Positions 19,977 through 31,005 of a DNA stretch of 64,000 nucleotides are shown here, piece after piece (within the stretch, counting starts at the first letter, position 1; every line of letters starts with the position of its first letter). The notes below the pieces were generated by a model that saw only the letters and a list, made by a program, of their open reading frames with translations, had not been told where the DNA came from and did no database searches. Made by a program: the position numbers and the translations under genes. Origin of the DNA: Rhyacophila brunnea (taxonomy: Eukaryota; Arthropoda; Insecta; Trichoptera; Rhyacophilidae). Location of the stretch: NCBI GenBank assembly GCA_022495005.1, contig JAGYXB010001966.1, positions 496,001-560,000 on the forward strand. Direction: 5' to 3'.

Positions 19977-21283
19977 TTAAGCGCTTTGTGTACCCGCATA
20001 CTGAGTGTCACGAATTGAAATGGATGAGTCTACAGAAGAGTCAGGACTATCCCGCTCCCCATACGACGCTGCAAATTTCTCAAATGCCGCAAAGTTGGCC
20101 TCGGTTGCTACCAGATCTCCATGACCAATTGGGCCCGTGTGAGGACGGACCCTGGCAAACAGCTCCGCTCGTTCGAATTCCATAGCGGCAATCCCAGAGA
20201 TGTGTTCAACATCTTGGTGGTCATGCCCGCAGGTACAACCCGGCCCATCTACTATCAAGCCAAACTCGTGGAGTCTGGCGGCGAAGTTGCCATGGCCGGT
20301 GAGGAACTGGCTAATCCAGTGCGAAGGTTGGAGTCTTCTAGTTTGGTGCCTGCAGAATACGTCTGGAAAAAAACGGTAAGTGTGCCGCCCCTTGGGGGAG
20401 GCGGTCCACCTCGCCTGCCATGCCGCAAATGCGGTCTTGTACACAATGTCACTTACAGTCTTCCTGTAAGGAACGTCCTCGGATCTCTGCGGTGGTGTCA
20501 GATGGACACCGGCGAGTATTGTGCTGATCCCCCTCAAGAGGAGGGTGATCGATCCTCTGACTTGGACGTGCAGATCGAGGGGTAGCACCCCCGCGAGTAC
20601 GGCAAGCGCGTCAGTAGAAGTTGTGCGGTAGGCTTTGGTAAGCGAGATCAGCGCAAGTCGCTGCCCGCTTAATAGTGCGCGTCTCACGAGAGTTAAGGAG
20701 TTTACTCGAGAATGCCAAATGCTGGAGGCGTAACCGGCAATTCCCATGAAAATTGCGCCGTATGCAACCTTAAGGGCTCTAGGCTTAAGTCCCCAATTGC
20801 TGCCCGCCATTCGGGCCATTCTCTGATAGGCCGAATTGGCCTTAGAGACGGCCGTCTTGGCGTGGTGAACGAAAGACAGCTTGTCATCAAGAATTACTCC
20901 CAGATACGTAACCCTTTCGGAGAAACGCACTGAGGTCTGGCCAAAACGAACCGTGGGCGGCCGTCGAGTTATGTTGACCCGAGAACTACCCCTGAGGAGG
21001 ACAGCTTCCGTTTTGCTCGGGGCAAAGGTCAGCTTGTTCAGCAACCCCCAATTAAGGATTCTGCCCAAGGCGTCCGTGGCTGCACGCTCAAGTGCCGGTC
21101 GGCTGGTCGCCCCAACAAGCAGGAGCAAGTCGTCGGCGTACGCAACGAGCGTGCAGCCCGGAGGCAGTGGCAGGGACAGAACGTCGTCAAACAGAATGTT
21201 CCACAGAAGGGGTCCCAGGACGGAGCCCTGAGGACACCCCATGGTGGTCCTCCTGTGAATCAGGCTGGGGCCGGAGTCGTAGG
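19977..21283 (-). pseudogene. R1-clade ORF2, RT motif B onward and C-terminal domain (out of frame)
   Basis: Continuation of ORF2 after the frameshift at about 21286; the frame is open upstream of its first ATG at 21242. It begins with RT motif B (GCPQGSVLGPLLWN) and then motif C (VAYADDLLLL, catalytic Asp pair at residues 37-38 from that ATG). Motif D is near LTFAPSKTEA and motif E is RVTYLGVILDD. The C-terminal zinc knuckle keeps CTCGH and EHI (residues 336-347), but the final cysteine is gone. A neighbouring frame over about 20 bases (near 20180-20203) would supply a WDC motif, pointing to two compensating indels. The region then runs on to a stop at 19977. Confidence 0.93.
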
Positions 21284-23188
21284 TTACTCCCTATTGCTGA
21301 AGTAGCTTTGAACTAAGGCAAAGAGGTCCCCGGGGATCTGTGTCAGCCTAAGCTTTGCCAGAACCAAGGGCCACCACGCAGTATCAAACGCGCCCGCTAT
21401 GTCGAGAAAAATCCCGGCAACGAGGTCCTTGCCAGAGCTCTCCACAGAATCGATCACAAAGCGAATCGCATCCTCGGTGGACTTTCCGGGTCTAAACCCA
21501 AATTGTCTTTGCGAGATTGGACAGTTTTCCGACAGGTGGGACTCAATCCTGCTGTTTATCAATCTTTCCAATATCTTCCCGAAGACGGGAAGGAGCGTAA
21601 TCGGTCTATACGCTTTCGGGTCACAAGGAGGGCGACTGCCGGCTTTGGGGATCACCGTGAGATGACCCTTTTTCCAGCAGTCGGGGAATATGCCACTACT
21701 CATGCATTCTTTGTAGAGTTGCGTGATCTCGTGTGAGGCAAGAGACCACGCCCTTCTCGCTAGCGCGTTATCTATGCAGTCAAGCCCCGGGGCTTTGCCA
21801 ATCGGGAGGCTGGCAAACAGGATCCCTAGCTCGGACATGGTAGTGGCTGCGGATCGCGGAGTGTTTAAGGGGAGCAGCGCATAGACGCGAAGCTGCTGAA
21901 ATCGGTCGTTGTCAATGTCGAGCGACTCGTTGTCCTGCGGGATAAGAGCATCCAACAGGACTGTGGCGGACTCTTCAGAGCTATTGGTGAACGATCCGTC
22001 GGGGCGCCGTACCGCCGACATGACTTTTCCGGGCCGTAGGCCAAGCTTCATCACGCGGAAGGGGGGGCCCCACGGATCATTGCCACCCATTTCAGTGACG
22101 AACTCTCTCCAGTGCACCTTCTTAGCCTTACTGATTGCCTTTTTGAACTTGAGTCTAGTGGTCCTGTAGGTGACCGCAAGCGGATGGTCCGCGTGCAGCG
22201 GCCCCTCCAGCGATCTTCGCGCTGCTTGTAAGGCCCTTCTGGCCCTCCTCATCGTGTCTCTCAGTCTTGTCAGTCTCGGCTTCCACCAGGGTGCGAGGTT
22301 CGGCGGTCTCGGGGTCGTCCTTCCGATAGTGCCCTCCGCTTTTTCAATAATGAGATTCGTGAGGTCCTCAGCCGCAGCGTGCATGTCCTTTGGCGGAGGG
22401 CGCGAGGCCATCCTGTCCAGACCCTCAGCAAACTCGCGGTCAAAACGTACCCAGTCGGTTCCCTTGGTCCTGAAACGCCTCGGCAGTGACTCGCTCACAA
22501 GTGGAGCGAGAGACGCGTGGCCCCTCTCGGTCCTGTAGGCGAACGTGATCAGACGGTGGTCGCTTGCTGACGCTTCCAAATGGACAGTCCAGTTCACGAC
22601 GCGTCCGGCAGAACCATTGGATATCAAAGTGACATCAATGTGAGATTCCCCATTGTTGGTAGAGAATGTGGCTGGACCATTAGAGTTATTCAGCACCGTC
22701 AGGTCGTGAGTTGCCACGAGTTCCTCGAGGGGCGCCGGATTGTCCCAGCCAGACCGCGGCCCCCGGGGGGCCCACAGCCATGATTGAACGTTGACGTCCG
22801 CTCCCACTATAATCTGTTTGCCGCGGCATGCAACCAGAATTTTACCGAGCTGCTCGACGCATTTCAGGATGTTTACGCTGAATTTAAAGTAAGAAGAGAC
22901 CACCACAATGGAGTTCCCCGATCGGTCGGAGACCTCCGCTACGGCAAAGAGTTCGCTCGACAAGTGGGCAAGGTGTAGCACCACTAGGGTAGGATTCGCA
23001 ACGAAGATGCAGGCCATGGACCCCAGGCCGTGGTGCATTACCCGACCCCCACTGAAACCCAGGTTGGGGCCGTAGGAGTAAGGCTCCTGCACCAGGACCA
23101 AATCGATGTCCATTTCCCGAACCGTCTTGATCAGCTCCGCCGTTATAGCCTTCCCTTTGCCCGCATTTAACTGACCGAACCGAATCAT
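21284..23188 (-). pseudogene. R1-clade ORF2, endonuclease and RT motifs 0-A
   Basis: 634 residues from the ATG that overlaps the ORF1 stop (ATGA); an in-frame ATG 20 codons further upstream is less likely to be the start. The APE-type endonuclease has Asn8 in GQLNAGKGKA, Glu35 in VQEPY, Asp131/Asn133 in GADVN, and SDH at 209-211. The RT follows with GKAPGLDCIDN (about 464), YRPITLLPVFGKILERL (527) and FGFRPGKSTEDA (563). Motif A is LDIAGAFD (595), with both aspartates in place. It stops after SYFSNRE because one base is missing, with the stop codon at 21284-21286. All visible catalytic residues are intact, so the inactivation looks recent. Confidence 0.95.
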
Positions 23189-23988
23189 TGAATCGAATAA
23201 TCCGTTCGGTTCCGCTCCTGTGCCATTGCGTACTTGCGCGCTGGGCAATCAGGGTCGATCGCTGCATGTTGATGCGGCTTCTTGTGCCTGGCGCAGGCCG
23301 GGCACTTTCCGGGGGCCTTAATATTAGGGCATTCAGCCCTATCGTGTCCTTCCTCGGTGCAATGGCCGCATGTGGCGCTTCTCGCCGAACAATTCTTTGC
23401 CATGTGGCCGAATAAGTGACACCTTGTGCACTTGACGACGCCACAAAAGTCTTTGGTTGGGAAGGATTCCCATCCCATATATATGCGCCCGTCATTGATG
23501 AGCGCTTCCCTCACCTTTGCCGGGACTGATATCACCATGTGACATTTTCCGATTCTGGGGCCTGCCCTGTGGCTCAGTTTAACATGGCGGTATGCCTCCG
23601 AGGGGAGACCCGTGACCTCTTGAGTGTTGGCCTTAATGGCTTCCTTAAGGTCGTCCTCCGTCGTCTTGACCGGCACGTTGAATACAATTATCCGCGGGAG
23701 TTTTTTTCCTGCGATTTCAGCCCGGAGACCGGCCTCCTTTAGACCAGGAGCGGCGGCCAGTCGTTTGGCCTCTTCCTCGGTTCTGGGGTGAATGATTACC
23801 CCACCTCCACGTACCATTCTCAAGCCCGTTATTTGGACTTTTAGTTCCGCGGGCACGATGGCTTTCTTGACGACTTCTTTAGTGGCCGGAGACTCCATTC
23901 CTTCTTGTGTAGGAAAAAAGAACACGGTACTCACTTCCACTGAGCCGCAGACCAACGCATTCTCCCGCCATGCCTCGCCAGGAACCAT
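23185..23988 (-). CDS. R1-clade ORF1, gag-like zinc-knuckle protein (probably N-terminally truncated)
   Basis: 267 residues. The first part has a likely RNA-recognition-like fold region (IIVFNVPVKTTEDDLKEAIK, about 100-119). Two CX2CX4HX4C knuckles follow: Cys187-Cys190-His195-Cys200 and Cys207-Cys210-His215-Cys220. A third, irregular one starts at Cys229-Cys232. In related LINEs this protein binds element RNA and directs it to the nucleus. R1-clade ORF1 proteins are usually several hundred residues longer, and an in-frame TGA lies three codons before the first ATG, so the N-terminus is probably lost. The ORF ends in TGA overlapping the ORF2 start. The frame is otherwise unbroken. Confidence 0.92.
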   Translation of the reverse strand: MVPGEAWRENALVCGSVEVSTVFFFPTQEGMESPATKEVVKKAIVPAELKVQITGLRMVRGGGVIIHPRTEEEAKRLAAAPGLKEAGLRAEIAGKKLPRIIVFNVPVKTTEDDLKEAIKANTQEVTGLPSEAYRHVKLSHRAGPRIGKCHMVISVPAKVREALINDGRIYMGWESFPTKDFCGVVKCTRCHLFGHMAKNCSARSATCGHCTEEGHDRAECPNIKAPGKCPACARHKKPHQHAAIDPDCPARKYAMAQERNRTDYSIQ

Positions 23989-24760
23989 TCTCTCATCTAG
24001 AACTCAAGCAGGCCTTCCACCAAGCCTCGGACTGCTAACATCTCTTCTGCATTATTTATTCTTGTACCACCTGTATATTTTTTACACAGCAATAAACTCT
24101 CGTTTCTCCATTCATCCGAGCAACCTCCAATCAGCGTCTTTCCATGTCAAGTCCTGTCACACTCCAAAGTAATATTCCAATAATTTATAAACATACTATA
24201 TAAGCGTGAAGTTCGATAGTTTTGACAGATAATATGACGTAGTAGAACGTCGCTGATCGAGAGAAAACGTTGCAATATGAATAGGCTATAATATGTAAGA
24301 GCAATCGGTAATTATAACGGAAAATATAATTAAACTCATCCTATGTAATTCGTCTGCAGTAGACGAATTCGCAATCTACGCAATTTCAAGGTTAAGTTGT
24401 TCCACTCTAGTTAATCAAATTGGCTGAAAACGAGTCACTTTTTTTCTAATAGATATGTTGGTACATTTCTTTCAGGGAACTCAGAAATAATGGGAACTGA
24501 AATACCTAACGGGTAAGGAGAAGCAGGCAACTGATCTCGAGTAAGGAAGAATACGGGATAACACGTGTCAAGAATACTTCATACGTTGAATATTGACAAC
24601 TGCTCTCAGTTTATGCATTAACGCACATTTACTATTGGTGTATTACACACACTATCGCACGTCCATAATGCGTGGTTCATTTTCGTAGAACACTCACACA
24701 TTCAAAACCCTGCGTCAAACTTTACTGTAATGGTATATAAATAGCCTATCGGAATTATTA
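23989..24760. other. Upstream flank of the R1-clade element, nothing recognised
   Basis: May include remains of the element's 5' UTR up to about 24170, where the composition changes back to AT-rich. No ORF on the minus strand extends ORF1. Confidence 0.45.
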
Positions 24761-25173
24761 TTACAACGTTTTTATTAGCTCGTATTCTTATTTGCCCGGT
24801 ACAAATCTTGCAATTGATTTTTAACTAACTTTTCGACTAGCTAGACATTTGAATACATCAGAATACGGTGGCATTGTATTCTTTTAATACTTTTAGCTAT
24901 CTTTAAGTAGAATTGAATTCATTTTCAGTTAATTCTATTTTGTATGAAAAGTTATTTCGGAAGAAATCCGTAATCCAATCCACTATTATTAACTAAATTA
25001 TTAATATATACGTGCGTTACTATGGAAATCAAATTGACATTTCAGTATTCTATATTTGTTTGTTTTTTATTTACTTCATATCAAGTACAAGTTTGAGCAT
25101 ATTGAGCATAATAATTGAACAGAAAATTTTAAAACTTTGTATATATTATTAAAAGTTCTTTTTATCTTGTAAT
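24761..25173 (+). mobile_element. HINE-like element, copy B
   Basis: Starts TTACAACGTTTTTATTAGCT. Carries the family's TTAACTAACTTTTCGACTAG and GGAAGAAATCCGTAATCCAA blocks. Ends with AAAAGTTCTTTTTATCTTGT. The right subterminal repeat is degraded (AAAACTTTG). Confidence 0.75.
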
Positions 25174-25737
25174 TATTTTTATCATCAGTTCTGTGATTAC
25201 TTTCATAGACTAAAATAATCATTTTTAAATGATTTAATATTATTAACAACAAAAAAAAACTTTTCTAAATCCACTAAAGTTCTTAAAAAACAATATTTTT
25301 TTATCTATATAATAACGTCAAAAAATTCAAACAAAATTCTTTTAAGATATGTACCGTTGCGATCTCTGACGCAGAAACTTTTTATATAAGTGGAATAATT
25401 TGGGAGCTTATTTTTTTACAGTGTTTAAAAAGTTAAATTCGTGGAAACAGCAAAGGTATGAACAAATGGTTTGGTAAATCACTGTACAAGTTGTGTAAAA
25501 ATATTTCTCAGAAGTTGCTGTTTTTACATTGTTAATTATTAAGAAGAAGAAAAACTTTTTTATGTTTTCCTGTGTCCGTTTGGCACAATAGTAATTTCGT
25601 TATTTTTTACTTTTAATAATTAATATTAAACGGGTGATATTTCAAGGCTCGGTATAATTTATTACCCACCCTGTTTCGTAATTTTGTTATTCTATTTTTT
25701 ATTAGATTAGTCTACCTACACTTACAGCGACATGCAT
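25174..25737. other. No recognisable feature
   Basis: AT-rich sequence between two repeats. Confidence 0.5.
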
Positions 25738-26479
25738 TGGCGATGGGTAGAGGTAGGCTATTAAGATTCGACATAACTAGAGCATACTAAACCTTATGGA
25801 TCATTTTTTTTTGTTTTCATTGACTACAATGTATAGATAGTGTTTATTAGATCTTAAAATTCAATTAAACTCTGCCTAATATAAGCAATTAGTAGATAGT
25901 AGTAAAAAAAATATTCGTTTATCTATAAAATATTTGAAATTATGCCATCAAACCATACATAATTTTTGATATTTTATTCGTAGAAGAACATTATTTATCG
26001 ATTATGGTTTGGATTTTTTTTTTTTTAGAATTATTAATAACCATGTCCTTGCTTTTTCGTACAAGGTGGTTGTTAGTAATTTTGAACACTCACAAACACC
26101 CAGGCTTTGAGAAAAACACATAAATGTTTTTGTCATGACTGGGAATCGAACCCAGAACTCTCGGGTGTAAGGCCAGCGCCTTACCCACTGCACCACGAGA
26201 GCCGCCTTAATTTGGTTTGTATTAGTTAATTTGAAAAAAAAACTAATCAATACCATACCAACGAAAATATATAATTATGACTAAAAAAGTGTACACTGTT
26301 TTTTCGAATCGCCCATAGTATACCTAAACTATTATGGTTTGGTTTAGGCATAGATTAATTAAATAACCAGGAAAATCTATAAATTTTATTCTTAGTTCAA
26401 TGAAAACAATAGACTGACAAAGTTTAGTGTGCACTATTATTTATGTCGAATCTTAACAGCCTATCTCCACCCCTCGCTA
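25738..26479. mobile_element. Long-TIR element family 1 with a SINE inserted
   Basis: Left end TGGCGATGGGTAGAGGTAGG; right end ACAGCCTATCTCCACCCCTC; arms inverted over about 100 bp. The middle matches the copy at 41324 (GGTTTGGTTTAGGCATAGAT). A tRNA-type SINE interrupts it at 26016-26215, so the SINE is the younger insertion. Confidence 0.8.
26016..26215 (-). repeat. SINE family 2, tRNA-derived
   Basis: On the minus strand: GGCTCTCGTGGTGCAGTGGG with an A-box-like D arm. A loop CTTACAC follows (anticodon TAC, Val-like) and then a perfect T arm CTGGG-TTCGATT-CCCAG. The acceptor strands do not pair. A non-tRNA body follows and ends in an A-run (T-run on the plus strand at 26016), the layout of a SINE. 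Distinct from SINE family 1. Confidence 0.75.
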
Positions 26480-26639
26480 CTGAAAATATGCGAGTTTTGC
26501 CCCCTACAGTGTAGAAATAAAATATAATATGATGTTGATGAAAAATATGTTTAAATATTAACTGAGGTATTTAAAATTCTGCCAAGAAAAATCACCTCTG
26601 AAATTTAAATAAAAGCAATGATAATATTACTAACATTTA

Positions 26640-27115
26640 TTTTATTTTTATTTATTTATTTATAAAAAGAGTATTACGGCATTACAGCTATTGGCCAATG
26701 CGCCATAATACTTAATAAATACAAATGTATAAAAATATCTTAATTACTAATAACAATAAAAAGACAGCATGTGTAAATATTAATGAAATATGATAATTTA
26801 TACAATTATAAATTTAGCAAATTTAATACGTCCAAAAACATTATATAGTTAATAAAAAACAAATCAACCTTTATGGTGCCATCAAATAAGCTAATTGCAC
26901 GATACACAGCATCATGAAATATAACATCTGTCCTGCGACGAGGTATCTTGAAGACCGTGGAGCTACGAGTGATATTGGTGGGAACATGAAAATTAATATT
27001 TGCCAGTATATACGGATTGTAAATGAACCCACGAAGGAGTAAAAGGAAATGCTTTAAAAGAACAATCACTCTTCGGGTAGACAGGGATTGCATTGACATC
27101 ATTAATATCTGTCAA
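26640..27115 (-). pseudogene. Jockey/CR1-like LINE, RT ORF C-terminus and 3' tail
   Basis: The minus-strand frame contains NPYILANINFHVPTNITRSS, then IPRRRTDVIFHDAVYRAIS, the layout typical of the end of these LINE ORFs. The 3' end has TAAATAAATAAATAAAA. 5'-truncated; no catalytic motifs remain. Confidence 0.7.
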
Positions 27116-27134
27116 GATTTATTAAATTTCATTG

Positions 27135-27200
27135 GCTTATAATCCGATGTAGATCTTGGCCACATCGCAAAGTGATTTATTCTCAGATTTATTAACGGGA
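27135..27200 (-). pseudogene. Possible mariner transposase fragment
   Basis: GATCTTGGCCACATCGCAAA closely matches GATCTTGGCCACCTCACAAA at 62226 beside the decayed mariner transposase there. Too short to classify alone. Confidence 0.35.
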
Positions 27201-28946
27201 AATATATATTGACTACTTGTGCATGCATGGTGTGCATACAAAAACACATTGATAATTATTATTAATAACATGAATTTACCAACTACTGACTTCATACACA
27301 GACACTTAAGACCGACTTTATACAAACCAAAGCACTGCATTACAAATTACGATGGTGGTGCTTGTCAGTAACATCCCTAGACCATAGTATTCTGCCCTTA
27401 TATAGGTTTAGAATACCGATCCTTCAATTTGTGTTTCAAGTTTAAATAAAATTAATTAGACAGGAGACTAAGTACATACTTATTTCATGATTTTCAATCT
27501 ATCATAGACGGGCAAATCCAATAAAAATATTTTAAATTTTTACACGTCATATAATGACTTTTATAGTAGGCAAAACAGTGAAAAAATATTTCATTCCACG
27601 AAATCTGCTATCAATACTTGTAATATTCGTATTTGTTCTATCCATTTCCCGCCCCTAAGAAGTGCATGGTCTGTGACGGGGCTCCAAATCCGCGGCTAGC
27701 TCCAAGGGGTTGGAAGTGGAGGCTCAATCGTATGAGGAGTAGCAGGCCAAGGTCTTGTAGTAGGCGGCGACTTCATAAGTCAACATAATAAAACTCACAG
27801 CAAAGTGAGAGTAAGACTATATATTGTTCACGTCCATAAAGTCACAAAGTTCACATAGGTTCACAATATTATAATTAATTATAATTTGGAAAATTAATTT
27901 TATTCACATAATTGTTCAGTACACAGTATACGGTCGTCCGTCAAATGATAAAGTACATTAACACTCGTAAACAAGAATTATTAAATTCGAAAAATTTCAC
28001 AATTCATTCAACGTATCAAAGGGCCGCCACTATTGGACTTGAGGACCGATCCTCGAATGTAATGAAAGTTCGAAAAATTTCGGGGCCTCCGTTGAGGAAC
28101 CACTGTACGAAACTAGACTTCGCGCTCAAAATGTTAAAGTACTAGGTAGGTATTTATCTTGAAATAATTCGCGATTTTCTGCTAAGTCAGGTTTAGGTAT
28201 TTATAAAATAATTCTTGCGCCGAAAACGACAAAGTCCAACTCTAGGTACTCGTATTAACCAGGAGAAGGTGGGTGGAGTGGGCGGACCAAGCTCCTGTGC
28301 AAACTTGCACAAATATATGAAATTGTATGGAAATGTCGGATCGACCTCTTGCGTGGAGTCGTCCTCGGAGACAGTAAAGAAACTGGATACAGAATTCGAA
28401 AATCCTGGGTTTTTATCTAAATCTGAAGATTTCATCTCCCTAGATCGGCGTTCCGCGGGTCATAAATCCATATAACGTTTTCACTATAAGATTCGGACTT
28501 AATCGGTCGCTACGCGAGATCGAGAGTCGGGAGGGCACCAAAATCAATTGTATTCGGTGTGCACTGGCGGCCGGTACAAAATCGCGGCCGAGGCAATTCG
28601 GCGGGTCCGCGTTTTTACCGAGGTCTCCATACAATAATTGTGTTTTTTAACTTGTATTGTCGTTTAGGAATTTAATTAACCATGCGAAAACTTCACGTAC
28701 GTAGAAGCATGATACATCAATTTGTTTGTCTTCAAACCGGATAGCATATGAATATACCCCCCGTGACGTAAGTCTCGTCATGGCTGAGCGGCGGGAGCTA
28801 CAAGCTCGAACCTATAAGTGGGCCGCCCACGCACAACGTACACATTAACGACAAAAATTAAAATTATTAAATTACTAAACTTTATTGTCTATGTATACAT
28901 ATATGCTTTATATCTAATTAATTTATAATTACGGCGGGAAAATTAA
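27201..28946. other. Unclassified region with GC-richer patches
   Basis: Contains patches of moderate GC (27650-27770, 28030-28110, 28220-28640). A plus-strand frame at 28215-28475 (86 codons) includes SSETVKKLDTEFENPGFLSK, and a 40-codon Arg-rich one starts at 27667. They look less random than the AT-rich background, but I recognise no family. Possibly remains of an unidentified transposon. At 28793 TGGCTGAGCGG resembles a pol III A box without a matching B box. Confidence 0.3.
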
Positions 28947-29213
28947 TCTTGTCCTGAGTCTTTATATCTCGCCTGGCTCGCGAACCCCTTAAGTTACGCT
29001 TGCTACGGAATAACTGAATTCACCGCGGTCTATAGACGCTTACGTCATTTTAAATTTCAATCTGATCGGACACGCTCAGCTCTAGCTATCATTAATAATC
29101 TGATTGAATGGAGAATTCGCGCCCGCCGCAGATTGCGTAATCGGGATAGGGAATTGATCCAGCTGTGCGAGGGAGACAACTGCCAGGATACCGAATGGGG
29201 AACGCCGTTCTAA
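28947..29213 (+). CDS. Unidentified open frame, Arg-rich, no start codon
   Basis: 88 codons open from a TAA to a TAA with no early ATG. The second half includes HFKFQSDRTRSALAIINNLI and an Arg-rich RIRARRRLRNRDREL, then LCEGDNCQDTEWG. Codon use is balanced compared with the AT-rich flanks. It could be an exon, a fragment of a transposon ORF, or chance in a GC-richer patch. No known domain recognised. Confidence 0.22.
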   Translation, partial: SCPESLYLAWLANPLSYACYGITEFTAVYRRLRHFKFQSDRTRSALAIINNLIEWRIRARRRLRNRDRELIQLCEGDNCQDTEWGTPF

Positions 29214-30777
29214 GAGTCATCCCTTCGATTTCGATCCGCGTAGAATCCCGCGGTTTTATTACACGCGGATTCGTTGGTTCCGCGTTTGGTATTTAATATG
29301 GATGTGATGAAAATTAGAAGACAAGGGTATTAGGTACCTCGTGAATGTTTTGGATGCTGTGTGGATGTTATGTATGGAGCTCAGGTCTAGATCGATTTTC
29401 GGCTAATTAGTTTGATTAAAATATCGATTAATTAATTCTAGCTTAATTCGCGAGTCTAATTATGTTACTATTATATTCTAATTATGATAACGTTTTTGTA
29501 TATTAATGTTAGTCTACGATCATACACACTGATAATATCTAATCATCGTAGTTATATAATACAGGGTTCATCTCATTTTAATTACATTGTTTATCATAAA
29601 TCGAAGTCCAATAAAAGATTACGCTATTTTTAATATTAATATACCTATCGAATATTTATTTAACATTACAAAAATACCTATTACTATTATGAAATACCTA
29701 TTACTATCATCTTAATTAGGATGTCTATTTGTTATATTATGTGTGTAATTATCATATTTGCATTAATTATTATTTATTATTACTTCGTCGCTATTTACAG
29801 TCTTACCATCACTCTTCATGGTTCTTGTGACCGACTTATATCATCCACAGTTCACCCTGATAAGTGGTGGGACCTGCCAGAGCAAACTGCGGGACTTCTA
29901 CATATATGACATATTGCTCCGCTTTGTCGAGGGTCGTACGTACTTAACCGGTGGTGAATTGACTATTATGATCAGATCGAGCAGCTGGGTGGCACATCTC
30001 CTTATGGGAGCGCCCCCCGCAGGGGTGCGTAATTCGGGTGCGCGACACCTGCCTACTCTTACAGTACGTTACTGGTGCTAGTTATTGGTTATCTTCAATG
30101 GAATGCAGCAACCTATTTGCAATAAATAACGATGTTTGATTGCATATTTCATACAAACCGTCAGCATTTATTTTAATATGCAACTTATTAAAATCATTTT
30201 TTACAAACTAGTTTAGTATTTTATTGCATTTAAAGTATCTATGTGTAATAACTAGCAGACATAGGTATGTACTTTTTTACCCAACTTATCGTCATATTTT
30301 AATTAAATATTGTTTTACTCATATTTTTTTGTCATGTAGTGAACGATTTGAATTTTTAATTTTTAATATTACCTAAAATAAATAAATTTGAATTTGAATT
30401 GAATACTTGATTACATAAAAACTGTACTCATTTAACAGTAACATAATGGTGCAATTGTTATGTGCCATTCAAATTTGTACCGTTAGTTAGTCAGCCTGTG
30501 GGTTCGACAGGCTGAAACATGTTGCATCTTGTTCATTTCTTAAGTTTTTTGCATCATATTTATTGTTTCCTTCCTAGAAGTATTTCAGAATAACAAAACA
30601 CTCTACAGCTGGACGTCTCACAAGAAAGACGCATTGTGTACCTTGTAATATTCAACTTTGTATTAAAACTTCAGTAATAATAATTGTATGTGATTTGGTG
30701 TTATAAATCGGAATAAAAGAAAACGTTAAATAAAATTAATAATATCTTTTAATAAAACCAACCCATAACACAATATT
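29214..30777. other. No recognisable gene
   Basis: Includes a short inverted pair ATCCGCGT/ACGCGGAT near 29238-29267, AT-rich DNA, and a perfect hairpin at 30492. Open frames at 29721-30081 do not look like proteins. Confidence 0.4.
30492..30516. repeat. Perfect 8-bp stem hairpin
   Basis: TCAGCCTG and CAGGCTGA separated by 9 bases (TGGGTTCGA). No T-run follows, so it is not a simple terminator. Function unknown. Confidence 0.5.
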
Positions 30778-30778
30778 A

Positions 30779-31005
30779 AATGCCGCGCGGCTTAAGCATC
30801 GGCCTATAACGTCGTGGGTCCCAGGTTCGAATCTTGGGTCTGGCAAGTACACATATTGTTTTTAAATTTGTATATGAATCAGAGTATGGATCTAATAGGT
30901 TGAGAATGTGGCTAACATCCATTTCTCGTAAAAACAAATTCTGTTAATACAAAACCTTCTCTTTGTAGAGGCCCATAATATGATCTTATTAGGATTGGGC
31001 ATGGT
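30779..31005 (+). repeat. SINE family 1, near full length
   Basis: Starts inside the head (TGCCGCGCGGCTTAAGC), has a clean B box AGGTTCGAATCTTGG, and continues with the family body. The tail has CTTTGTAGAGGCCCATAAT and ATGG followed by an A-run. The 5' first bases are missing and the tail hairpin is partly decayed. Confidence 0.85.

Larger units (their letters stand above)
19755..24000 (-). mobile_element. R1-clade non-LTR retrotransposon, nearly full length
   Basis: A GC-rich minus-strand block with gag-like ORF1 (23988-23185), then ORF2 with an apurinic endonuclease, a reverse transcriptase and a C-terminal zinc-knuckle region (23188-19977), then a 3' UTR. Order, the ATGA overlap of ORF1 and ORF2, and motif style match the R1/TRAS/SART group of arthropod LINEs. 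It is not flanked by 28S rDNA or telomeric TTAGG repeats. ORF1 is short and probably 5'-truncated. A single frameshift splits ORF2, so the copy is inactive. Exact 5' and 3' limits and target duplication are not resolved. Confidence 0.93.

Noticed and set aside
20121..20585. 154-codon plus-strand open frame and other plus-strand frames across 20-24 kb
   Set aside because: Antisense shadows of the GC-rich R1-clade ORFs; the minus-strand frames carry all the recognisable motifs.
28785..28850. tRNA or SINE head suggested by TGGCTGAGCGG
   Set aside because: No B box at the proper distance and no match to either SINE family.
29818..30081. 87-codon frame with GC-rich end
   Set aside because: No domain, no conserved motif, and no splice or start context.
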